Shown in pieces: positions 15,657 to 26,700 of a DNA stretch of 64,000 nucleotides (position 1 is its first letter; each line of letters opens with the position of its first letter). The translations under genes and the position numbers were made by a program. The DNA lies in the NCBI RefSeq assembly GCF_019670005.1, contig NZ_AP019783.1:2196150-2260149 (forward strand). Direction: 5' to 3'. The DNA comes from Methylomagnum ishizawai (lineage in GTDB: Bacteria > Pseudomonadota > Gammaproteobacteria > Methylococcales > Methylococcaceae). The notes under the pieces were generated by a model. That model worked only from the letters and a program-made list of their open reading frames with translations. It searched no databases and had not been told where the DNA came from.

Positions 15657-17411
15657 TCAGAACTTGGCGTTCAGGTCGAGGTTGAGGGTGTCGATGCTCA
15701 GGGGCGGGCCGCTCACCGCGTCGCTGGACAACCAGCGCAAATCCACCCAGGTATTGGTCGCCAGACCATACTGGGCACCGACCGTCCAGCCCTTGGCGTT
15801 GGTGCCGCCCTCGTGGAAGATCGGATCGTTGAAGGCGTCCAGGATCGCGTCGCTTTCGATATAGCGGTAGCTGAAGAACAGGTTCCAATCGTTGAAGCGC
15901 TTGAGTTCCGGGCGGCCCACGTCGAGCCGCACCATGTAGGCGTTGGTGTGCGGCTGATAGCTGTCGCCGAATTCGCTGGCGATATAGGCCGAATCGAAAC
16001 CGAAGTTCTTGGCGTAGTCGGCGGTCAGGAGGACGTGGGTGGGCGCGAATCCGGCGTAATCGAAGGCCGCCATGATATCCATGACCTGGAAGTTCGAGGC
16101 CAAACCCACCAGGCACACGTTCTGCGCCCCCAGCGCCCCGGTGTTGCAGGCGGTCTGGTTCTTGGCGTCGTTGATGGCGACCAGGGTATTGCCCTTCTGC
16201 ATGAATTGGGGCGCGGTCCAGTCGTATTGGTCGCTGTCCAGGCTGTTGCGGACGGCGCGGACGTTGCTGAAATCGTAATAGGCCGCCGCCAGCTTCAAGC
16301 GCGAATCCTGGAACGGCAGCCAATCGGCCCCGGCCTGGAACGCGAACATCCACTTGTCGGAGGAGGAGAAATTCACCTCCTGCAAGGGCAGCACGCCCGC
16401 CGTGGCGAAAATGGTATTGGGGGTCTGCGGGCCCAGGTTGATGCCATAGCGCCCGGTCGCCAAGGGCGCGTGGTAGGAAGACACGGTGGGATCGTCCTGC
16501 CCGAACCGCCACCGCGCCGTGCCGACCAGCCCCTCGAAGCTGAGCATGGCGCTATAGAGCATCTCGGTGGACATGAAGGGATTGGGGATGCGCCCGCCCC
16601 ACAGCGTCAGCCAATCGTTGCCCTGGCCATCGACGTAGTCGTATTGCAGGAAGGCGCGGTCCAGGGCCACGATCCAGGCCGAGTTGTAATCGCCCAGGGT
16701 TTGGTTGGTCGAGACCGGGCTGTAGATATTGGTGGTGGTCAGGCGGAACCCGGCTTTCAGCCCCTCGGTGATCTGGGCGTCGAAACCCACCCGGAAGCGC
16801 TCGTTGATGCGGGCGCGGTCGATGGTGCTGTTGAGGTAGGCGCTGTTCTTGGCCAAGGCTTGGGAAATGCCGCCCTCGTGGTTGATGGCTTGCCAGTCGT
16901 AGAACTGGGCGTTGCCGGAGGGGAAGAATTCGTCCGAGAACCGGAGGCGGGCATCCATATAGGGCTTGATGCGGTGGACCCAGTCCGGGATGGAATCGGC
17001 GAAATTCCATTGCTCGGCCTTGGCGGTCTTTTTCACGTCCTTCAACACCTCGTCCTTGAGTTCGGCCCGCACCTGGTCGTGGATTTCCTTCTTCACGAAC
17101 TCGGGCACGTAGCCGACATGGATGTCCTTGCCCTTGGCGTTCTGGGCCGGGGCGGCGGGTTCCTGGGCTTTGGCTTGCGCCGCTTCCTGGGCCAGCTCCG
17201 CCTTGGCTTCCTTCACCGCCTTGGCCTGGGCGTCGCGGATCATGGCGTCGGCGCTGGCGCGGTCGAGGATGCCCTTTTGCACCAGGGCTTCGATCAGGTT
17301 GACGGTCATATTGCGGTTGACCAGGGTCGCTTCGCGGTCTTCGGCGGCCTGGACGCCGGCGAGGGAGGAGCCCGCCAAGAGGGCGGCGAGGGTGGTTCTA
17401 GCGGTTTTCAT
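15657..17411 (-). CDS. Putative porin (Porin_5-like) with N-terminal helical region
   Basis: The 584-residue protein has a signal peptide ending near VQA (residue ~22). A charged helical region follows at about 25-130, with ALVQKGILDRASADAMIRDA and a KEAKAELAQEAAQA stretch. The rest is a large beta-barrel rich in aromatic strand ends, with the C-terminal phenylalanine typical of outer-membrane proteins. This arrangement is that of the putative-porin family often found next to TonB/ExbD genes. The helical part may reach toward peptidoglycan or TonB. I chose the ATG at 17411 (AGGG eight bases upstream) because it gives a normal signal peptide. Confidence 0.75.
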   Translation of the reverse strand: MKTARTTLAALLAGSSLAGVQAAEDREATLVNRNMTVNLIEALVQKGILDRASADAMIRDAQAKAVKEAKAELAQEAAQAKAQEPAAPAQNAKGKDIHVGYVPEFVKKEIHDQVRAELKDEVLKDVKKTAKAEQWNFADSIPDWVHRIKPYMDARLRFSDEFFPSGNAQFYDWQAINHEGGISQALAKNSAYLNSTIDRARINERFRVGFDAQITEGLKAGFRLTTTNIYSPVSTNQTLGDYNSAWIVALDRAFLQYDYVDGQGNDWLTLWGGRIPNPFMSTEMLYSAMLSFEGLVGTARWRFGQDDPTVSSYHAPLATGRYGINLGPQTPNTIFATAGVLPLQEVNFSSSDKWMFAFQAGADWLPFQDSRLKLAAAYYDFSNVRAVRNSLDSDQYDWTAPQFMQKGNTLVAINDAKNQTACNTGALGAQNVCLVGLASNFQVMDIMAAFDYAGFAPTHVLLTADYAKNFGFDSAYIASEFGDSYQPHTNAYMVRLDVGRPELKRFNDWNLFFSYRYIESDAILDAFNDPIFHEGGTNAKGWTVGAQYGLATNTWVDLRWLSSDAVSGPPLSIDTLNLDLNAKF

Positions 17412-17451
17412 CGGATAGCCCTGTGGTTTTCTTATCGGCCCCGCGATCCGT

Positions 17452-17507
17452 GGAGTCCAAAGCGGGCTTTGGGCGCTCGACACCCTCCAAAGCGGGCTTT
17501 GGACTCC
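17452..17507. repeat. Nested inverted repeat upstream of the porin gene
   Basis: Two copies of the self-complementary 16-mer CCAAAGCGGGCTTTGG lie at 17457-17472 and 17487-17502. The whole is flanked by GGAGTCC (17452) and GGACTCC (ending 17507), so the element can fold either as two small hairpins or as one long one. It sits in the 126-base gap between the TonB stop and the porin start, where it could cause partial termination or mRNA processing within the operon. Confidence 0.7.
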
Positions 17508-17537
17508 AGGCCGGAAGGAGCCGGGGGAGATTGCGTG

Positions 17538-18215
17538 TTAAATCCGGGAGGTCAGCCTGATCTTCACCGGCTGCGGCATGTTCTCGGGGGGTGGTTTTTG
17601 CAGGGCCAGTTTGAGCTTCGGGAGGGCGGCGCGGATGGCCTGGTCCACCTCGGGCTTGCCGCTGCCGCTGGTCAGTTCGGCCCGGCTCAGGCGGCCATCC
17701 GGGCCGATCCAGATATCCAGCATCACGGCGTAGCTGCTCTTGCGGGCGTGGGTGTCTTCCAACAGCGCGTGCAATTCGGTTTCGAGCTGGTGCGAAACCT
17801 GTCCGCCATACCAGTGGATCAAGCTGCCGGGCGTGCCGCCCAGCAGCGAGCGCCCGCCCTTGCGGGCCGCCAGCCCGAAGGCGTCGGAACCGGCGCCGCC
17901 TTCGCCATCCACGCCCAGTTGCTCGCCGGGGGGGGCCTCGGCCTCTTCCGGGGCGGGCTCGGGTTCCTTTTCGGGTTCGGGTTCCGGCTCCTCGATCTTC
18001 TCCTCTTTCACCTCGGGTTCCGGCGGTTTCTGCTCAGGGGGCGGCGGGGGCGGGGGCGGCGGTTGCACCACGCTGATTTGCTGGACCACGCGCTTGGTCT
18101 GCGGCCCTTTCTGGAACAGGTCTTTCAGCAGGAACACGCCGACCGCGATCAACACGCTCAAGCCCGCCCCGATCAATAGCGGCAGACGCCGCAGCCAGGT
18201 TTTTTTCTTGTCCAT
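17538..18215 (-). CDS. TonB-like energy transducer
   Basis: The 225-residue protein has one N-terminal membrane anchor (about residues 12-31), nine consecutive prolines near 52 and a Pro/Glu/Lys-rich periplasmic spacer (52-95). A TonB-type C-terminal domain (about 125-225) includes AVMLDIWIGPDGRLSRAELTSGSG. TonB proteins carry proton-motive-force energy from the ExbB/ExbD motor to outer-membrane proteins. It begins nine bases after exbD and is followed by the porin and TpsB, its likely outer-membrane partners in this cluster. Confidence 0.88.
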   Translation of the reverse strand: MDKKKTWLRRLPLLIGAGLSVLIAVGVFLLKDLFQKGPQTKRVVQQISVVQPPPPPPPPPEQKPPEPEVKEEKIEEPEPEPEKEPEPAPEEAEAPPGEQLGVDGEGGAGSDAFGLAARKGGRSLLGGTPGSLIHWYGGQVSHQLETELHALLEDTHARKSSYAVMLDIWIGPDGRLSRAELTSGSGKPEVDQAIRAALPKLKLALQKPPPENMPQPVKIRLTSRI

Positions 18216-18224
18216 CGGGCGGGC

Positions 18225-18629
18225 CTATTTCACGAGTTTTTGTGTGACCAGCCCGAGCTGGCTGATTTCGAGCCGGGTCACCACGTCCAGCACCTGTATG
18301 ACTTTTTCATACTGGATGGAGGCATCGGCCTTCAGCACCACCGGCAAATCCGGCGTCGCCGCCTTGTATTGCGCCAGCCGGGTTTCCAGTTCCTGGATCG
18401 ACACCGGGTAGGTGTCGAGGTAGATCGTCCCGTCCGGGGTGATGGAAATCGCCTTGGTCTTGGGCTTCGACAGGCTCGGCGTGCTGCTGGCCTTGGGCAG
18501 GTTGACCGTGATGCCCTGCACTGTGGCCGTGGTCATGATGATGAAGATCAACAGCAGCACGTAGGCCACGTCCAGCATGGGCGTGATGTTGATGTCGTCG
18601 TAGACCTTCTCTTCGGATTCGACTTTCAT
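18225..18629 (-). CDS. exbD: ExbD/TolR family biopolymer transport protein
   Basis: The 134-residue protein has one transmembrane helix (about residues 20-36) starting with the conserved motor aspartate D20 in ITPMLDVAYVLLLIF. A periplasmic domain follows (SITPDGTIYLDTYPVSIQELE, LPVVLKADASIQYEKVIQVLD). Length and motifs are standard for ExbD. The ATG at 18629 follows AAGGAG at about ten bases. It lies between the ExbB-like fusion gene and tonB, forming a complete ExbB-ExbD-TonB set dedicated to the cluster. Confidence 0.92.
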   Translation of the reverse strand: MKVESEEKVYDDINITPMLDVAYVLLLIFIIMTTATVQGITVNLPKASSTPSLSKPKTKAISITPDGTIYLDTYPVSIQELETRLAQYKAATPDLPVVLKADASIQYEKVIQVLDVVTRLEISQLGLVTQKLVK

Positions 18630-18684
18630 GGGGAGGCGCTCCTTGGTGTGGTTGCGTCGTGGCCGGGCCGGGGTACGGCGGCGT

Positions 18685-20487
18685 TCATATCCCGTCGCCG
18701 CCGATGCCGAAGCCGCGCTGCCGCACCGCCACCCGCATGGCGAGCAGGGCGAGGAATTCGTCGGTGAACACCCGCATATCGGCGGTGATTTCCTTGATGC
18801 GGGTCAGCAGGTAGTTGTAGGCAAAGAGGGCCGGGATCGCGACCGCTAGCCCTGCCACCGTGGCCAGCAAGGCCGCCGCGATGCCGGGGGCGATGGAGTT
18901 GATGTTCACGTCGCCGGTGGCGGCGATGGTGGCGAAGGTGATCATCACGCCCATGACCGTGCCCAACAGGCCCAGGAACGGCCCGCCGGCGATGGCGATG
19001 GTGAGGAGGACCATGTTGCTGTTGAGGCGCTGGCTTTCCCGCACCACTTGCGAATCCAGCCGCACCCGCAACAGGTTCCAGGCTTCGGGCGGTACCGGCT
19101 GGTCGTCGGCGTCGCCCACGAAGATTTTCAGTTCCCGTATGCCGGTGTGGTACAGGTGGTAGAGCGTGGAGCTTTGGAAATGGTCGTGCTTGCCGACCAG
19201 GGCGGTGAGTAGGTCGGAATCGCCGATATCCTGTTCCTCCTCGGTTTCCTCTTGGTCGAGGGCGCTGAGGTGGGCGGCGTCGAGCTTGTGGTAGCGGGCC
19301 AGGAACGCCCGGTTGTCCTTGGCGATGCGGGAGATGACCACGCCCTTGACCACCATGACCAGCACCGCCACCACGAACATGATCCCGGTCAGGCCGATCA
19401 CGACCCAGCCGTCGAGGGTGACGTTCTGCACGATCACCATGAAATGGCCGCCGCCCTCGCTGGCGTTGGCTTCGTCCTGGCCATAGGCCAATACCGCGAA
19501 ATCCGGGCTTTGGGTGCGGTAGCTGAGCTTGATCCAATCGGCGGGGCGGGCGGTGGCGGCGATTTGGACTTCGTCCAGGAGCCCGGTGAAACCCTTGCCA
19601 ATGGCGAGGCTGGGATTCAGCGCCGCGAGCTTGATCGCCGCGTTCCCGGCCAGCGCGCCATCCACATAGAGTTCCAGCTGGTCCGGGCGGGCGACGAGGG
19701 CGATGTGCTGCCACTTGCCGGGTGTGAGATTGGCGGCGGGGGTGGCGGTGCCTTGGTAGCGGGCCGAGAGCGCCGTGCCGTCCAGATTGAGTTCCAGGGC
19801 GTTGGCGGCGTCGCGGGCTTCGAGCAGGCTGGCGGCGGTTTGCGGCGCGTCGAATTTGACCCAGGCCGAATAGGTCCAGCCCTTGGCCGGGTCCACCGCC
19901 AGTTGCGGGGCCGGATTGACCGTGATCGGTCCCGCCCCGGTGAATTTGGCCGCCGCGCCGATCCAGCCGCCCGGATCGATGCCGGCCTTGGAATCCGCCG
20001 CATGGGTGGCGTAGGCCGTGGCGTCCTGTGGCAGGGTTTCGCCTTCGGTGAAGTGGTAGGCCAGCCCTTGGGCCACGTCGTACAGCCCCTTGCTGTCCGA
20101 GCCATCGGGCGCGTTGGCGTTGCCGTAATAGAACCATACGGCGTCGGTCGCCACCCCGCCGCGCACTTCCGGCAGCTTCACCCAGACCAAGCCCATTTCG
20201 TTGAGGGCGTCGATTTTTTCGACCTGGTGCTTGAGCGCGATCTTGTCGTCCTTGAGGAAGCGGATATCGCGGCCATTTTCGGCCAGTTCCCCGAAATAGC
20301 CGAAGTTGCCGCCATGTAGACGGATTAACAGCGGGAAATCGGCCAACGTGTTTTGGATGTCCGCGCCGGTGGCGCTGGCGTCCACCGTGAGCTGGCGGCG
20401 CGAGGTCCACTCTTCGTTCCACCAGCCCAAGGCCAAGGCCGGAATCAGGAGCAAGGCCAGCCCCAAGGGAAGTTGTTTTCTGGTCAT
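18685..20487 (-). CDS. ExbB/TolQ-type proton channel fused to exported DUF2341 and LamG domains
   Basis: The 600-residue protein starts with a signal-like hydrophobic segment. A DUF2341 domain follows (about residues 22-125, with WWNEEWTSRRQLTVD and VWFYYGNANAPDG), then a concanavalin/LamG-like fold (about 175-325, with WTYSAWVKFDAP and GKWQHIALVARPDQLELYVDG). A membrane helix lies near 370-390. The C-terminal part is MotA/TolQ/ExbB-like, with LTIAIAGGPFLGLLGTVMGV and SIAPGIAAALLATVAGLAVAIPA. A normal ExbB is ~240 aa without carbohydrate-binding-like domains. I chose ATG 20487 over a TTG at 20511. It heads the exbD-tonB-porin-tpsB segment. Confidence 0.87.
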   Translation of the reverse strand: MTRKQLPLGLALLLIPALALGWWNEEWTSRRQLTVDASATGADIQNTLADFPLLIRLHGGNFGYFGELAENGRDIRFLKDDKIALKHQVEKIDALNEMGLVWVKLPEVRGGVATDAVWFYYGNANAPDGSDSKGLYDVAQGLAYHFTEGETLPQDATAYATHAADSKAGIDPGGWIGAAAKFTGAGPITVNPAPQLAVDPAKGWTYSAWVKFDAPQTAASLLEARDAANALELNLDGTALSARYQGTATPAANLTPGKWQHIALVARPDQLELYVDGALAGNAAIKLAALNPSLAIGKGFTGLLDEVQIAATARPADWIKLSYRTQSPDFAVLAYGQDEANASEGGGHFMVIVQNVTLDGWVVIGLTGIMFVVAVLVMVVKGVVISRIAKDNRAFLARYHKLDAAHLSALDQEETEEEQDIGDSDLLTALVGKHDHFQSSTLYHLYHTGIRELKIFVGDADDQPVPPEAWNLLRVRLDSQVVRESQRLNSNMVLLTIAIAGGPFLGLLGTVMGVMITFATIAATGDVNINSIAPGIAAALLATVAGLAVAIPALFAYNYLLTRIKEITADMRVFTDEFLALLAMRVAVRQRGFGIGGDGI

Positions 20488-20598
20488 TTTGGAGTGCCGT
20501 GTTTTTTTCAAGTCTTTGTTTATTTTTAGCTATTTTCCAAACCGGGTTGGGTGGTGCCCCTTTCCCGCGTGGCCGCGAAGCAGGGCTTCCGGGCCTTG

Positions 20599-20623
20599 GA
20601 TTCCCCGGCGGAGCTTGGGAATC
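20599..20623. repeat. Inverted repeat of the TTGGGAATC family
   Basis: GATTCCC and GGGAATC flank an 11-base loop containing GGAGCTT. The hairpin is in the 227-base gap between tpsA and the ExbB-fusion gene and resembles the hairpins at 8827-8847 and 57501-57531, so it is probably a member of a dispersed repeat family. Confidence 0.5.
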
Positions 20624-20663
20624 GGCGGTTGGCGGAAGCGGCGGGGATTTTTTCGCCACCGGC

Positions 20664-20680
20664 TTTAGCGTATCGCTAAA
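20664..20680. repeat. Perfect 7-bp palindrome downstream of tpsA
   Basis: TTTAGCG and CGCTAAA are separated by TAT, 35 bases after the tpsA stop as read on the minus strand. There is no T-run after the stem in that direction, so it may be a protein-binding site or an mRNA end-protecting hairpin rather than an intrinsic terminator. Confidence 0.45.
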
Positions 20681-20714
20681 CGCGCCCACGCTATATACCT
20701 TATGTGGAAACGGT

Positions 20715-23700
20715 CTAGTTGGTCGCCGTGGGGTCGCCGCCGCAGCCCGGTTTGCCGTTGCGTACATCGGTCACGCTGCACTGGCCGTAACCCACCACAT
20801 CGGCGTTGAGCAGGCTGTTGCCGACGGCCTGGGCCTTGGCGAGGCTCTCGTTCTCTGCCTGGGCCTTGCCTTGGTCGTCGAGCCCGCCCGACTGGGTCGC
20901 GGCCTTGGCCGCGCCCGCCGCCGCGCCCGCGACGCCGCTCGGTATCACCGGGGGCGCGACCGCCGTGGGCACGCCCACCGTGCCGCCCGACGCCTGGATG
21001 TTGGAAGCGCCGATGACCGCGCTGGCGGCGATCACCACCCGCCCGCCGCTGATGCCGGCCTCGCCCGCGTTGACCACGCCCGCCGGGGCCGCCAGATAGA
21101 CGTTGCCCTGCTTGCCGCTGCCGTCGGAAGGGGTGATGGCCTGGATGCCGCTGCCCGAGACGATGGGCGGGAAGAGGGTGACGATGTTGCCCTTGTCGTC
21201 GAGGGTGGTGGTGGGCGGCGGGGCGGAGATGGCCGATTTGGCCCCCTTGCCCGCGTCGATGCTGCCCGCCGAGGACCAGAGGGCGATATCGCCACCGCCC
21301 ATGGTGAACACCCGCGATTGGTTGACGTTGAAATCGCCCTTGGAAAAGGCGTTGAGGTCGCCCTGGCCCTGCACCACGATGCCGAGTTGGTCGGCGCTTT
21401 TCTGTAGCCCCGCGACCTTGCCCGCTAGCCCTACGTCCACCTTGCCGCCGGGCGTTTCGATGTTGATATCGCCGCCGGTGAAGCTCTTGATCTGGCTGAA
21501 CACCAGCCCCAGGTCGCCGCTGTACTTGTCGCCGGGGAACAGCTTGGCGATGGCGTCGAAGCCGCGTTGATAGAGCGCCTTGCGTTGGCCTTCGGGCGCT
21601 TTGGCGGCGGCGGCGGCGGCGAGCTTGATCTCGCTGAACAGGATTTTCTGGGCCAGGCCGAGTTGGGTGGTCTCGGGTAGCGTGGCGAGATAGGCCCGCC
21701 GGTCGGCGGCGGAAAGCCGGGCGAAAGTGTCGTCTCCCGGCAGTTCCAGCGTCTTGAGATAAGCGCTGTCCAGTGTGAGATAGGCGTCGAAGAAGCCCTT
21801 GAGGTCGAGCGGGTCCGAGAGTCCCGCCAGGATGTCGATGGATGCGCCCGTGCTGGACAGGGCCGGGTTGGACAGGTTGCCGACGCTCAGTACCCCAGCC
21901 GAACTGCCCAGGTTGATATCCCGCCCGGCCAGTACTTGCAGCCGCCCCGGCCCGGATTGCTGGATGCGCTGATCCAGGCCGTTGACGTTGCCGTTGTTGT
22001 CCAGGCTGGTGTCGAAGCCGATATCGCGCTGGGCTTGGATCAGGCTGATATCGCCCGCCGCGAGGTTCTGGGTGTAGAAGCTGACGTTGCGGATATCCCG
22101 CCCGGCCTGGACTTGGGTGGGCTTGGACAGGAAGAAGCGGATGCGGCTGCCGCCGGACACGGCGATATCGCCCTGGCCCGCCACCAGCAGGGCCGGCTGG
22201 GTATCGCCGCTATGCACCGGGGTGGAGGCGTGGATCACGCTGGTGGCCGGGTTGGACGGGTCCAGCCTTTGGTTCAGCAGGATCGGGTTGTCGGCGTTGC
22301 CCACCAACTGCGTGACCGGGAGCGCCACGCTGGGGAAGCTGGCCGGATCGGCGTCCGAGAGGTTCACCGTCAGGGCGTTGTCGTCCAGGTTGTCGGTGGT
22401 GAGGTCGTTCCCGGCCAGGAGTTCGAGTTGGCCTTGGGGCGAGGGATAGAGGTTGATGGAACCGTCGATGCGGATATCGCCCCGCGCCGCCACGGCTTTG
22501 AGCGTGCCGGGGTACAGCGCCAGATTGAATTCGGCCAGTTCGTCCTGGGAATAATTCTTGACGGTTTTCCAGGCGTCCAAACCGCCTTGCAGGGTGATAT
22601 TGCCCGCCGCCGACCACAGGTTCACCGAACTCGTGGGAGCGTAAGTGATGAAATCGGCGGTCTGGCCGCTGGCGGCGTCGGGGATGACGCGCTGCGGCAG
22701 CAGGGTGGGATTCAAGGCCGTGCCCAGGACCACATCCTGCCGCGCCTTCAGGTCGAAGCGGGCATCGCCCAATTCCACGATGCTGGCCAGCCCGGAATCC
22801 GCCGCCCGGATCGAACCGCCCGCTTCCAACAGCCCCGCGCCCTGGCCGGTATAGAACTCGCCGCCCCGGATATCGCCACCCGCCCGCACGGCGAGATTGC
22901 CGCCGCCTTGGACCACGGTGCCGTTTTCCAGCCATTGGCTGTCGAGCCCGGCGGTGGGTCCGGTGTTGGGTTTGCCGCCGTTGCCGGGGGTGGTGAGGAC
23001 GCCCATGGGCTTGCCGGTGGTGGGGATCATCACCGACAAGTCCGCCACGTCGCCGCCCGCCCGCACCGTGACATCGCCGCCGCCCAGGGCACCGACGTTC
23101 TGGTTGAAATAGCGGTTGCCCTGCTCGTTGAGCGCGATGGGGTTGCCGTGTTCGTCGGTGATGGGATTGCCAGAGGCATCGGTGATGGGCGTGCCGGTGC
23201 TATCGGAATTAGGCTGGCCGTCGTCGCCCACCGTGATATTGGTGGTATTGGCCGTGGTGCCGCTGATATTGATGCCCCAGGCGGTGGGGGTTTTGCCGGT
23301 GTCGTTGGGGTCGTCGTTCCAGGTGCCGGAGCGCACCAGCCAATCGCTGCTCAACTGGCCGGTCTGGATGCCGCGGATATCGCCCCCGGCGCTCAGGTCG
23401 ATATTGCCGCCGTGGGTGGGATATTCGGCCAGGAAGGCCCAGGCCACTTGGTATTCGTTGAGATAGCCCCAGCGCAGCAAGCTCGCCATCTGGGTGGAAT
23501 CGAGGCCGCGCAGATAATCGGCGAGCTGCATATTGGGATCGGGCTTGGGCACGCCGGGAATATTGCCCAGCAGCAAATCGCCCCAGGAATAATCGGCGGG
23601 ACGGCCCATCGTGTAGACGGCGGCGGCCTTGGTGGAATCCTGGGCGTCGGCGACGAAGGTAATATCGCGGCCCGCCTGGATATCGATATCGCCGGTGCCG

Positions 23701-26700
23701 GTCCTCACCACCACTTGCTTGGACAGGGTCGTGGTGGCGTCCAGCGGATTGGGCACCTGATACTGGTTCGCCAGCAGCACATCGCGCCCGGCCTGGAGCT
23801 GGTAGCTCCAGGAATAGCCCGGCTGGATCACATCCTGGAAGCGCAGCGCGCCGGGCTGGTCGGGCAGGACGATATTGAGCGGATCGGGCAGGGCCGCGAT
23901 GGCAAAGCCATCGGTGAGGGAGGCGTTGATCTTGAGGTCGCCGCCCGCGTCCAGGCGCAGATAGCCGGGCACGCCGCCCCAGCGCCACAGCGCCGTTTGG
24001 GTGCCGGTATCGGGATCGGTGGCTTTCGCCATGAAATCCCACACGCTGTTGAGCGCGAGGTCGCCGCTATTGCGGATATCGAGGCCCGGTGCCAGCAACA
24101 CGCCCGCGCCGGAGTGATCCGCCGGGGCTTGGGCCTTGGCCATGAAGGCGGCGGTGTCGGCTTGGTATTGGGCGATGGCGGCGGCATCGATCACGCCGAC
24201 GCCGGTATAGACCCGCGTGGCTTCCAGCACGGTGCGGGCGCTGCCGGTGATCCGGGTGTCGATGGCGCTGGCGTTGACCGCGCCCGTCGCTTCGTCGCGC
24301 CCGGTGCGCAGATGCACCGAGCCGCCATCCCCGCCCGCGCCGCCGGAGACATCGAGGGTCGAAGCCGCCGCCAGGTCCAACCGTCCGGAATGGGTGTCGT
24401 CCAGGCCGGTCGCCACGGTGTCCAGGGTGACGCTGCCGCCTTTTTCCCCGGCGCTATTGGCATGGGCATCGATGGCCGCGCCGGAGGTGAGGGCGATGCC
24501 TTGGGTGGCCTGGACCGAGACCGTCCCGGCGGTCGCGCCCGAGGCGTCGATGCGGCCCGCGATCCGGGCCGAGCCTTGATCCACCGCGAGATCGAAGCGA
24601 TGCGCCGTGAGGGTTTGCCCCGCCGCCAACACCACATTGCCGGTGCGCTGGCGGATCGACACCGTGTCGGTGAAGCCCGCCGTCGCCAGCTTGGCATTGA
24701 GGCCGGACAGGGCCGCGCCGCTGTCCTGGTCGGCGGCGGTGCCGGTCGCCGCCACATCCAGCGTGAACCGGCCCGCCCGCGAACCCGCCGCCGGAGCGCT
24801 GGCACCGATCTGGCCATTCCAAGCGAAGCGGCCTTGCGGGGCTTGCACGGCGAGGTTGCCCGCGTCGCTGGTCTGGTCGCCGCCCGCCGCGATGGCGGCT
24901 CCCGAGAGATTGATGCTGGCCCCCGCATCCAAGCCGATATTGCCTTGGGTGGCGACCAGGGTCACATTCCCCGCCGGGACATAGCGGGTTTGGCTGCCGA
25001 TGGCGACGGCCTGCCCCGCGACATCGATGGCCGTGCCCGCCGCCAGGGTCAAATCGCCGCTCCGGGCCGTGAGGTTCAGCAGGCCGGCGGGCAGGTCGAA
25101 GCGCCCGGCCCCGGCGATGCTGTCCGCCGCGAGGCTCAGGCTGACGCCCAGGCCGGTGGTTTTGGCCGGATCGGTCGGGGCCGGGGTCGCGCCCAGGGTC
25201 AGGCTGTGGCCGCTGGCCTCGATGGCGAGGGTCGCGCCGCTCTCGCCGCTGAAGTGCCCGGCGTTCAGGGCCAAATCGCCGCCGACCGTGAGCTTGCCGA
25301 CGGTGGCGCTGCTGGCCGTGGTGCTGGTGGTGCCCGCCGCGGTCTGGGCGGCGGCTTGGGCCAGCAGGGCTTCGCTGGCGTTGAGGCCCACCTTGCCGAA
25401 GCCGGTGATGGCATATTGCCCGACGCCCAGTTCGATGCGTCCGGCGTCGAGGTTCAAGGTGCCATCGCCGCTGCCGGTCGCGCCGGTGGCGGCGGCGGTG
25501 GGATTGCTCCAGGCGAGGGTTCCGGCGCTCAGGTGGGCCGCGCTGCCCGCGCCATAGCCATTGAGGGCGGCGGCATCCAGGCTCAGGGTTTTGGCCGAGA
25601 CCGAGACATCGCCATAGAGGTTGATGGCCCCGGCACTGATGAGGCGCAAATCGTCCACGGCGAGCTGGGTGCCGGATAGCACCAAGCCGCCGGTATTGGC
25701 GGGGGCGTCGCCCAGGCTGATTTGGCTGGACTTGAGCGAGAGCGCCCCGCCGTGCATGGCGAAGCTGCCCGCGAAACGGGTGTCCTGGGTGGAATCGAGC
25801 AGGATGGAACCCTCCGATTGCAACCGCGCCCCGCGGGCGACGCTGAGGACGCCGGTATCGCCGGTGGTGGCCTGGTCGCGGACGACTTCGACTTGATCCA
25901 GGGAGGACACCCGCAGCAAAGCGCCGTCGCTATTGGCCGGGGCGTCGCCCGCGACCCGGTTCGATACCAGCAGGGTGTCGGCCTTGCCGCCGGTGTTGCC
26001 GGTGCTGGCCACCACCGCGCCGGCTTCGACTTTCACCTCGTCCTTGGCGGCCAGGATGATTTCCCGGCCCGCGAGGTCGGCATCGCCCGCGACCGTCACG
26101 CTGTCCGCCGTGACGGTGATGCGCTGGCCCTTCGTTTCCTGGCTGCGCAAACCGCCCAGCAACAGGCTTTCCACGCCCAGCCGGTCGAGGTCGTCGGCCA
26201 GCACGGCCACCGTGCCTTGCGGCTGTTGGGTCAACCCGGCGGTTTGGCCGACCACGGCCAGATGGTCGGCGCTGATATCGACCCCGCCACCCCGGCCCCC
26301 CACGGCGGCGGGGGCGTAGACGCTGGCGTCCAGGGTCAGGGCCGTGGCGGCGGACAAGGCGAGGCTGCCCGCGTCCATGGGCAGGCGCGGCACCGTGCCG
26401 TTGTCGTTTTTCGCGGCCTGGGCGGTGAAGAAGCTATTGGCCGAATAATCGTGGTATTCCGAATAGAGGCGGGCGGTGGAACCCGGCGCGACCGCGAAGC
26501 CCTGCCAGCGGGCGTCGCGCAGGCCGGTGTCGGCGACTTGATAGCGGCCCGCCACCACGGTGGAACCGTCCGGCAGCTTGTAGGATTGGCCGGGGTTCAA
26601 GTCCTGTGTTCCGGTTTCCGGTGTCACCAGATAGGCGCCGGGCAATAGGGCGTAGTGCGCGGGCAGCAAGGTGTAGTCCCCGGCGGGGAGTCCGGAACCG

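Noticed and set aside
12951-18179. Plus-strand frames of 685 and 890 residues opposite tpsB, coiled-coil, porin and tonB
   Set aside because: They have no signal peptide or domain and a biased composition. The minus-strand genes have clear families and ribosome-binding sites.
21936-25679. A 1247-residue plus-strand open frame antisense to tpsA, with further long plus-strand frames at 30006-31394 and 26655-27833
   Set aside because: The composition is Gly/Arg/His/Ala/Val-rich without domains, it lies exactly opposite the TpsA repeats, and it follows from G/C-ending codons leaving few stops on the other strand.
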